A stretch of DNA of 64,000 nt from Limanda limanda. Lineage: Eukaryota; Chordata; Actinopteri; Pleuronectiformes; Pleuronectidae. Every line of letters starts with the position of its first letter. Position 1 is the first letter of the stretch. The stretch lies in the NCBI RefSeq assembly GCF_963576545.1, contig NC_083636.1, positions 10,078,104 to 10,142,103 on the forward strand. The letters are read 5' to 3'. Both the position numbers and the translations under genes were made by a program. Of the stretch, positions 23,960 to 35,146 are shown piece by piece. Under the pieces are notes generated by a model. The model was not told where the DNA came from, ran no database searches, and saw only the letters and a program-made list of their open reading frames with translations.

Positions 23960-26900
23960 GTTCTGGTGCTTCAAGGGTGGCTGAGTGCCCTGTGACTGCT
24001 GTGGATTACTAGGGGGGGGGGGGTAATCCACTCTCTCACACACACAAAGTCAATAATGGCGTCTAGAGGATGTTACCCACCATAAAGTTTATCTTGTGAA
24101 GGACTTTGTAATTTAGAACACCTACAGCTTGATGCTGGACAAGTGAAATAATGACATGTTTGACAAGTTGGTTTTACATTAAAATTTAAAAATGTGATAT
24201 CAAGGGAAAGAACTTCAGTAAGAAGAGTAAGGAAGACTAGTAAAACCCCAAAATCCCCTTATGAATTCAGTCTGGATCTTTACATGGATCTGCCGAGTTT
24301 GATGCTGAGCCTCGTGAGCAACTGCTCTCACGACAGGGCCAGAAAATTATTAAACTATATTTAGCCCTGGCTTCCTGATTAGGATGTTCCAATCAGCTAC
24401 AAGCTAATTCTGGTAAATGATGGATATTTAAGTTTCCTTAATAAAAAGGAAGAGTTTCCAACTTCCCCTGTCATCATTCAGAACATTTAATCTGTTAAAG
24501 CAAAATGGTTATTACCTCAGCTACACTGGAGAATTCCGGTAAACTGAGTGAAGCAGCTTTCATTATGAAGACTGTTTCATAACAATCCAAACACTGACAC
24601 CTTTCATAACAACTCACTTCATGGATTCCCTATATCGCCTCATGCTCCCTCTGCATCTACCTCTCGCTCGCTTGCTCTATCATCCGTAAAGTTTTAACCA
24701 TCCACGCACAAAAGAGAATTCCTCCCTCACTCTCTACACTGTAGCAACTCAATTCAGTTGGAAGCGCAGAGTATTGTTTTTGTCATTTGTGCCACCAAGT
24801 TATTCAACATCAGAGTTGTTGGTTGTCTGGTGGCTGTAACATCCATTTTGGTGTCCGCACTCACCTTGGCTCTCCTCCACGCTCTGCCCAGTCCGGGTCT
24901 CCCCAGAGAAGAAGGACAGAGGAGTCGACGAGTCCCTGACCTCTCCCTCCACCACTGTGTCCACCACCATCCACCTCTCGTCCCCTTCCTCCTCTTCACC
25001 TCTGTCCGTCACTTTATCCCCTGTATCCTCAGGCCGGCCGTCTGCTTGCCCATCCTGCATCCGGCAGTTCTTCTCCGCCAGCTCGTTCTTTAAAAAGTCT
25101 TGAAGGGCAAACTCCTCGTCCCAGTCCAGGTCTCCATCTCCAGGCTTGAAAGAGACAGATGAAAAATGCATTCACAAGTGAGATGGAAAAAACCTGGCAA
25201 AATAATAAGCCTTGTAAAATCCATGGTTGAAGTTAGAAATTTGACTTGAGCTGGCCTCACAAAAACATCACATTAATAAACACTAATTAACAAAGCTGTC
25301 ATGAAAATATACAAAATCAAAAGGGAACTTGCAGGTTAAAAAATGATTCCAGATGCATTGAAAGGCTTTTGTGTGCACGAATAAAAACAGGATAATTTTA
25401 CTGCAGTAGCTTTTTCCTGTATCAGAACTGTAATGAATAAATCACTTTAAAATCAGAACTGTGATATTTGTAAAAGACAGCCTGGTTACAGTATGCAGAT
25501 TTATACACCCCCGCACAAAGCTCATTATGCTTTGCAGTAAAAACAATACCATTGTAATGGAAATGTTCAATTGCATTCGTGCAACTGGTAGGCGTGAGGT
25601 CGCATCTAATTCTGTCTGTGTGTGTGTGTGTGTGTGTCTGTGTGTGTTTGTGAATACAGTATGAACTCTGGCACTGCTTTCCAAGCAAACCGTCAAATTA
25701 TTCTATTTTGGTAACTGAATTATATACATACAAATCATTCATATGAATTTTAAAAAAGATATATCCAAATCCTAATATGATGGATTTAATGTAAAATCCA
25801 ACAAAGGATTGCTGTAAGCAAACAAGTCGACCTCCCAGAAGGTGCACATGTAATTTAGTATCCCACTAACAATGTAAACGGAACCACAGATTGAGACTTA
25901 ACGATAAGATTTGAGTTGTGCGTGTCAGAAAATGGTTCCTTTCTTTCTCTCTGACCTCTTCCTCTGGTGCAGGCGTCTGGCATGAGGCCTCTCTGCTGTC
26001 CTGGGGCGTCTTCAGCTGATCCAGCTCCTCACCCAGCTGCCGCTTCTGGTTCTCCTGCTCCTGCACCCTGCTTGACAATGACACAATATCATGGTAAATA
26101 AAAACTGCTAGAGGATTATTTGTTAGTTAAGGTGACAAACAACAAGTTTTCACTGTCCACAAACTTAGAAAATGGCATGCACAGAGATCCTGCAAGATAG
26201 CACAGTGGACATACTGTACCCAATCCGCAGGCCCATGCAGTGTCCCATTCTGTTGCCCAGGGTGACCAGCGCCAGTTCTCCGACTGGCCCAGTATCGATT
26301 CCTTCCTACTTCAGTTTCTCAGATCCACTCACTACCTGCACGTCCAATCTTAGACTACACAAATGTGACCTGACAACGTCCTAATCCTTTCCCTGTCCTA
26401 AAGTCCAGTCTTACTCTGAACAGTCTGTATTATCCCAGACTCAGGAGGTAGAAACACACTTGCAATGAGCCCTCTTCACTTTCCCCCCCAAAAACAATAT
26501 GAGTTCACCCTGGCAACTGAGCACCAGTAAATCCTAGCTGGAAAGCCTGACCAGGTCTCCCTCTCTGGTCTGATACCGCACCACATCAGCTCTATTATAT
26601 ATCTGAAGGGGATGTCCGTCTCCATGCACACACGTAAAAGCAGACACACACACAGGACAGGGAAAACTATCCACACACACACCCAGACTGGAGTCCAGAA
26701 ATGGCCTCGTGAAATGGTCCCTTTAAGGTCATTGAGGTCAGGGTGATTGACGGATCTTTCCCCCACTCAGTACAACTGAGCAGCCAACTGAGACAGAGCA
26801 GCAGAGAGCAGGGATACACACACACACACACTTCACTCAAAGGTCTGACATTAAGTTTAAGGAGGTCTTTCAGTTTGAGAGCAGGACTTTTTGGTCTTAC

Positions 26901-29900
26901 GATCAGACGCTCTCACTCAAAACCCGACGCTTGCACTCAAATACCCCCTACTTGTGCTTACACTTGCTCTGCTTGTGCTCAAACTGTGCGCTCGCACCAA
27001 TATATTCTGTTGCTAGGGCAGATTTCCTGCAAACCAGTTTCAGCTCTTCTCCTAGCGCTCACACTGCTTCTGTGTCCATTTGAAACGTCTGCGCTCGGAT
27101 TTCTAATCTGCGCTCGGATTTTTTTGTGCAACAAATCTGTCAAAACTTCCCAACCAAGGAGCAGTGAGGAATAAAGTTGTCCTGCCCTTGTTATGATTAC
27201 TTTTTATGCTGCATCATGAAGAACAGAGAAAAAAGACAAACATGATGGAGTCTCTTTTTTTTTAAAAGTTGCTGGCAACAGGATCTCAAAATGTAAAAAA
27301 ACTTGAACTCCTGGTCAACATTGCTGCTCCATGTGGACCAGGGATCCGCTGGACTCTTCCTTCAAGCACTACAGGAAGCTTGTGTAATAATAAAGCCCTG
27401 GAGGGCGGGAGTGTATGAATCTGGTTAAAGCAACCACACGTACGTGAACCCAACACACCCAGTGTTGGCACAATTTCATTTATCAAGACTACACCGGTCA
27501 TTCTATTGGTCTGGGAATTTTGACAGACTTGTTGCACATACAAATCTTGGAGTAGAAGAAAAAATCTGAAGCATGAAATCAAAAGAGCATATTCTTGAAT
27601 AAAGAGAGTAAAACAAACCAATATGTGGGGTTACTAATATAGATTGATAGTTTCATCAATATACTATAACTTGGAGGCAGAAATAATTGCATAAAATAAT
27701 TATATTTCTATAATATAACACTTGCATAAAATCCCCATTAACTCTGCCCAGTGAGTTCTCAATTAATTCAGCACCATGTAGCATTTAAAACCTTAAAAAG
27801 CTCTGCAGACACTAACAAGCTTATGAGAGCAGCTATAGGCTTGTATGGACTTGGAAGGTCAGCTTGGCTAGTTAGCTTACCCACATAGCTCATTAAACCA
27901 AGACTGCATTTTTTCACTGGGTAATTACATTGCTGGATTTAAATCTACCTCTGGCTGTCTTGTTTCAGCATTACCTTACTTAGCCAGAAAAGCCTTAGCA
28001 CTGCCCACTGGGGTTTAATTCAGCCAATGAGATCGCTGTTTCCAAGAGAAAAAATATTTTCTTACCTTACAGTCAGTGCCCTTTTATTCCCCGGCCCTAG
28101 AGTCAGAGCATTTCTATTCTCCTCCATCTTCCTCTGCTGTCGTAACAACATCCCTCACCTCTGACTGCCCACATACTTTACACAACCACAGATACACAGG
28201 CAGATACAAATCTCCTCACCTGACTGAGAGGTGGAGGATCTCAGTGCGGGACCTCCTCATGTTACTGGCCATTTTGATCAGCTCCTTCTCCAGGGAGTCT
28301 GTGTACTGGGCCAGCTGGTCCAGGCTGAGGGCCCAGTCCGCCCTCCTCGCATCCAGCTCGGCCTGCACCGTCTGTGGGAAGACGAGGTCAAGGGGTCAGC
28401 CGCTCGCTCGGATGGAGGAACGCAGCACGATGACTCACCGCTCAAACAGTTGGACTCCGAAAAGTTCTGACACCGATTTGCCAAAACCTTTCCTCGCTGA
28501 AAAACCAAGCGAAAAGCCTGACCTGCGCCGGCACAGCTCCTCTCCGCTAATGATTTCTGTCTCATTTGGTATGTTTACTGCTGTATGGAAGTACGTGGCT
28601 AATGAATGCAGAGTCGCAACAAAGCAGGAGGAAGGGGGGGGGGGGGGGCAAACAGTGAGCGAGAGACAGAGAGATACACAGCGAGGGAGGAGGGGAGTGG
28701 GTTGTGTTCGTGGTGCAACACAATGACTAAACAGCGCTGATCGGATGGGGCCTGTTGGAGAGTTATATAAGTTAGAGATCCCGAGAGAGGAGAGGTGGTG
28801 NNNNNNNNNNNNNNNNNNNNNNNNNNNNNNNNNNNNNNNNNNNNNNNNNNNNNNNNNNNNNNNNNNNNNNNNNNNNNNNNNNNNNNNNNNNNNNNNNNNN
28901 NNNNNNNNNNNNNNNNNNNNNNNNNNNNNNNNNNNNNNNNNNNNNNNNNNNNNNNNNNNNNNNNNNNNNNNNNNNNNNNNNNNNNNNNNNNNNNNNNNNN
29001 TTTTTCAGCCTTAAATCAGCCTGTATGCATACAACATGATTTAAAGTACATTGTAAATCTGCATCTGACATTCATCAGAAATATGTGTGTGTGGGTGTGT
29101 GTGTGTATCTGACCTGCAGACCAGTGTCCGTGTTGCCCTTTGGCTGCGTGTGGTCGTCCATTAAGCCTCTAACCGTAGATAAGACCGAGTCCAATTCTTC
29201 CCTGAAATCCCTTTTCTGAAGGTCAAAGAAGCAGCAGATTGGGAAAGAGAAATAAATGGAGAAGTGCAGGTCATAACCAAATCAGACAGGCAAGACAACA
29301 CTATAGTAACTATCTTTTATCAGGCAGGGAAAGATCATCCAGATGCAGCCCGAAAAGCAAACAAACGACTTATTATCTCAAGTTCCTAATGTGAGACAGA
29401 GATCAATCATTGTGTTTATCTAATAAATCCACAAAGCATACGAATAATGAGAATAATAGATAAAACTAAGTAAACTTTTTAAATGTTAGTCTTTGTGACA
29501 GCGTGATTTTAACAAATGCAGCAACTGATTCCACCTCAAAAACGTAACACATGTAGGCAAGAAAACAATGAGACCATCGTATTTATGCTCATGTCCGCTC
29601 TTCAACAATCTAGGGTCTGAGCTTCAGTCAAGGCTGATAAATTGCACTTTCTCACCAGTTTGTTCAGTAGTGTCTTGAACTCCAGCGCCATTTGTTCAGG
29701 ACTGGGCCCCTGCAGCATCAGAAACACCTCTCTGTCCAGCGTCTCATCCAGCGAAGACGCAACGCTCATAGTCGTGGACAAATGGTCAGCGCCATTAGGA
29801 GCCTGAGGGAGATGGCAATTCATTAATGTGAATGAGCGCTTAAAACAAACCTTTCCTCAGTGCACTAATTGCAAAGAAGCTGGACATGCATCCATGTAGC

Positions 29901-32900
29901 ATCTAATGCGCAGACAGCGTTTTGTATTGTGTGCAGAATACGTGGGAGGCTCAACAGTTTGTGGAAACAAGCTCCTCAGAGATGAATCACTTGCTTGTGG
30001 GCAAAAAACTCCTCAGAACAGCCGCTGGGGTAAAGGACTCTATAAACTGATATTACCTAACGCTGCCACTCCTGTGAAGTAACTGTTCAGTGAGAATATT
30101 ATGTTTCTGTGCAGCAGCTTAAAACCAAATATGCCACCGAGGGAAAAATGAAACTTGAAAATTAAAATGTTAAATTATATACACATAATTTAACCAGCAT
30201 ACAAGTCACATGAGAATATTTTTTCATTCGTTTTGTGGTAAATCTGCAAAATCAAATACATTTTTTTTTTTTAAGTTGTCACAATCATGAATTATCTGTC
30301 AGTAACATAAAACCAAAGGACCAGAGTCCGAAAACTGTGTGAAGAGAAATGAGGATAAATGTCAGGATGCAAGATTAAAATGAAGAAGACGGAACCAACA
30401 AATGAGAGGAATGAGATTAAGAGCAAGGAGGAGAGGGTGAATGCCCAACAGTAAAGTTGATCAAATGAAGGGAGACAGCCAGAGCAGGGGAGTGCTGACC
30501 TCCAGTGGCGACTGAGCCAGAGCCAGTTCTGTCTGTAGGGATCCTGAGCTGCTCTGGTTCAACCTGTAGGCCACCGACAGGGACAGGCTGGCCCTGGGAG
30601 AGACGGGAGGAGGAGAGGTTACCAAAGGAAAGAAATTTATTTGTAAAGGTGGTAAAGGAAACATATTTTCCCCCACAAAATTGTGCCAACAAAAAATGAA
30701 CCAAGGCAAGTGATTTTTTTTGTTGTAAGAGTTACAGAATTTGTTGACGAGTCAGAACAATGGTCGGTTCCACTCCCTCGTCACTCTTGGCTCACTTACC
30801 CACCGAGGTCTGGATGCATCATCTGAACCTGGCTCTCCAGCTTGTTCTTGTTTGCCCTCAGCAGCTGGAATCAACAAACAAACAAACATACAGAGGAAGC
30901 AACCATGACAGTCTATCTCTTTAGAGGTCAACAACACAGCTAACCCTATAAAAATAATAAACGTTCTAACCATTAGGTTTTTTATTGAATTTAAATAGGA
31001 TCGTGGAAACAACAATCTCCTCCCGAAGATTGATCGATTGATTAAAATGTCTGAAATGCTCTTCTGTTGCAACACAAGGATTTTCCAGTGGGGAAGACAG
31101 AGTCTGAGAGTCGCTGTCCGATTTCAGATGAAGAATGAGTGGTAAAAGAGCATCTCGGAGGAAATAGGTTTTTGCTGCATAGAAGTTGAAATAATCATGT
31201 AACGTAAAGTGCAACTCACTTACCTGTGTGATGGAGGAGTATTCCTCCACTGCGGCCCTCAGCTCTTCTATCTGTTTGCTTCTCTGTGATAAGGAAGCAG
31301 AGGAAACAAGACCAGTTGGAGGAAGAGAGAAAATACTCAACAAGTCGTATCTAAAGAAAACCAATGAAGCACTGACCTCATGTATCACAGCCTCCTTCTC
31401 GCCAACGACAGTATCAAAGGAGTGGATTTGCACCTGACGACAGGGAGGGGGTGGGCACATGACAACATAAAGGAAACACAGCAACAGCGGATGCAGAATT
31501 TCTGTTGCGCACAAGATAGATTTACTATTCGAAGGTCGTTTTGTGAGGAAGGAGAATGCAAGGGAGAAGGACACAGGGCGAGAGGAGTATGAAGTGGCAG
31601 AGCAGAGATTTATTCATTATTTTTGCAGGGACAGAAAAAAAGTACCTGAAGGTTATCGTTAATGTTACACAGCTCGGCTATCCTCCTCTGGAGCCCGTCT
31701 GTCTCCATGGTGACCTTGAAGTTCTGAGGGGAGTAGGACAACCAATCACAACCTTTCTGTAAGCCGTCTATGAATGGCAGAAGTCAAGTCATTGATATCG
31801 CCTAAAGTCACCAAAAGACAGTGAAGTACCTCCTCCTGAAGAGAAGCAATCTTGACAATCAGACTCTGGTTTTCTCTCTCCTAAAAAAAGATATAATCAA
31901 TCAATCAATAGAATCTGAGGAAACACAAGCTCAGTCCTTTGTCCACAGACTTTGTAAGATAATTTTTTAAGACCTAACACACTACCTGAGGACATTGTGA
32001 AATTTGTAGAATAGAAAATGTTGTTAAATATGCTATTTTCATTTAAATACTTAATTTACTCTAGGACATGGACTTAGGAAGAGACACGACATTCGCAAAG
32101 AAAGTTTGCAGTTTTTCTGAAGGTGCAAGTTCAATGTAGGGTTGGAAACTTGCCTTTGAAACACTTTTTTATATTATTTGTTGAAATGCGATAGGCATCA
32201 ATAAAGTTATCTCTGTGGATTTAAAAATTGTGATGATCGTATTTCTACATATTTATTCAGTACCCATGAGTCTGAAATGAAGCTAAACCGAGAACCTCCA
32301 AGTGCTGCCTGAGTTTGACTGACCACATGTTTGCTGTGTGCGGAGGCGCGAGCTCTGCCCTCCTCTGTACAGCTCAGAGTCGCCTTCATCTCCTCCACCT
32401 CCTCATTGAGCAGTTTCTCCTTCTGGGCGAGCAGCTGGCTACTGTGGGAGGACGCGAGTCAACAAACACGTTTTGCGCTTCAGTAAACGTGTGCGTGCGG
32501 GCGTTCGAGTGCATCTTACACCCTGGCCTGGTTGCGTAGATGCTCGTTCTCCTCCGCCAGCCTCTGGTTGGTTTCCTCCATGCCCTCCACCACCAGCTTC
32601 AGCTTCCTCACCTCCTCCTGGAGCTTTTGGTTGCACATCTGGAGGTCAGCGACGCAATACACCAGGTCTGACGTTTCACTGAGAGGAGACAAAACACACA
32701 CACTTATATACAGTGCAAGAGCTATGCAACCTAGCTATGTATATCTAACCCCGATAAGACATAACTTACAAGTCTACTCTGGATGCATCCCCTCCGAAGG
32801 CCTCCAAGCTTCCTGAGGTCATATTGAGCAGCACTGACCTCTTGGCTACAACACAGACAGACACAACAACACACAAGCATGAGTACAGGTGTGTGTATGA

Positions 32901-35109
32901 AGGGAAATGTAAAGCAAACATGAGTGTTTCACGTGCACACTCACCAGCCAGGCTGTCGATGATTTTGACAGAGTCTTGAGTGAGGTCGTTTATCGGTTCT
33001 TCCCTGAGTCAAACCATCAAAATGTGCAACATCAGTTACTTTCATGATTAAGTGTTATACTCGGACTTTCTCTTTCTTTGAACAAAGAACAGACTGGTTT
33101 GTCCGTTCAAAAGTCAGTTTCAGTAAAATGAAACTTTTCTGTGATGCAGTATCCATGATTCCTGTAATAATCTTCCAATAGACACCAACATGTGTCTCCT
33201 GGGCCACCTCTCAAATTGTAATCTCACACACAGTTCTATCAAGTTTACAGAAATCCTACTGGCAGAAAATGTATTGCAATGGAAGGGGAGTCAAAACTGA
33301 AATGCACTTAGATAAGAGTAAAGTTAACTGGAGTTACTCTCAACCCAAAGATCTCTCCTCTGATCCAGACTCTGCCTACTCAACTCTGTCTCCTTACATA
33401 ACTCAAACTGAAAATATTAGCAGTTCTTCTTTAGAAAGAAAGCACAGGACAGGTGAAGATGATGCAAGCTATCCTCTCTTTTAAACCATGTTTAAGAGGT
33501 TGGGAAATACAAACCAGTGTATTCAAACAGTGACCATGTGGAGCAAATAAAGAAAGATAATCTAGGAATAATTCACACGTGGATTACAAAATGAGCTAAC
33601 CCAAGAAAAACAGCCGGAAGCTGTCACCTCTGGAATTGTGAGACTTCTCTTACATTTATATTGAAATGTTAAAGTTTCTATGTTCAATACCTCCATATTA
33701 AACAGGTATTTGAGAAGGTAAAAAACAGAAGTGGCAGCAGAAAGCAAACTTCTTGTCCAACACACCCACTATTGAGTTAAGATATTTGGATTTCCATTTT
33801 CTCCAACATGCAACTGGTGAACCTGGGTTCAGTGCCTTTCTTAATATTTGATGAACCTCAATTTACAGAGATTTAAAAAATTACACCCTTCAAACCAAGA
33901 CAATTCTCATTCCTACAAACAGGAAGTTGTACGGAGCCCTGAATGTATTTTTGCCGTTTACCCGTTTTTCCTGCAGTCGTCAATCCACTCCTTCATGACC
34001 GCATGGTACGTGTCCAGGTCTATGGAGACGTCTTTCTGCTCCGGATCCAGCATGTTGCAAAGCTCCTCCAGGCCGCTGTCTTGTGAGCTCCGGCTGGTGG
34101 TGTGCCGCAGGTAGTCCACAATGTGGGACACGAACACTTTACCTTCACAATGAGCACATCGTGAAAGACGTTTCAGAAAAACGTAACTTTGGATGATTTT
34201 ACCCACTTTAAAACATCCAGTGTGACGCTCAGTACATTTAAGGATTCATAATTATTCTGTTTTGTGACGATGAGTTTTTCTTTTTCCATTATGGATTTTT
34301 CTTCATTTGAACTCTTCAAACCCTCCAGGCAATTTTTACTGATGTGGATTAAAGACGTGTGAGGTAAAAGTGTGGTAGCCATAGCAATTTTAAGAATCAC
34401 AGTTTTTTTGCATTTGGTTTCATGCCCTGCTATCTCAGTGCTCATTCAGTGACAACATCTGTCTAATCACATATGTCTGACTCACTCTCAGGAGAAAGTA
34501 TTAAAGGAACGTGGAAGTGCAACACATTTCCCAATAGAGGCACAAATAAACGATTATCTTATTACTTTCATGTTTACATACAACAATCTCCAAAACTGTT
34601 CAGTTAACAGAAATGTATTCAAATCTAATTACAATAAAATCTGTCGAAAAGCGACCATGTCTGAAATTGTTTTTATATCAAAAGACTGAAAGGGAAAAGC
34701 CTACACCTACCACCTGAACAGTAAAAAACAGAATGGACACAACCTGGGGTGTAAACAAATCCAGAGGTGAAGGGGAAAGAATTATTGACGTCTTCTTTAG
34801 TAATATAGAAATAGAAATATCATCACTACCTCTGCTGCACAAGCTGGTTCACTCCGGAGAAGCATTACACAGACTTTAACGTCCCTGCTCAGCAGATGAG
34901 GAAACTTGAACGGTCTTGTGCCAAAGGCGTCAGGCACGAGGAGAAGACACAGACAATATTGATACTATACTTCTCCTGTGAGTCTGCTGGAAGCTGTGGG
35001 AATTTTCTGCGACCTCGACACAGACAAACGGTCAGAGAACAGCCACTGACATGTTATAAATCCTCCTCTGGCTGCTGGAGGAGTCGGTGGGTCCCGAGCT
35101 TTAATGCAT

Positions 35110-35146
<37 letters not shown>

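Noticed and set aside
28634..28649. G-run as a functional element
   Set aside because: Sits just before the assembly gap and may be a sequencing or assembly artefact.
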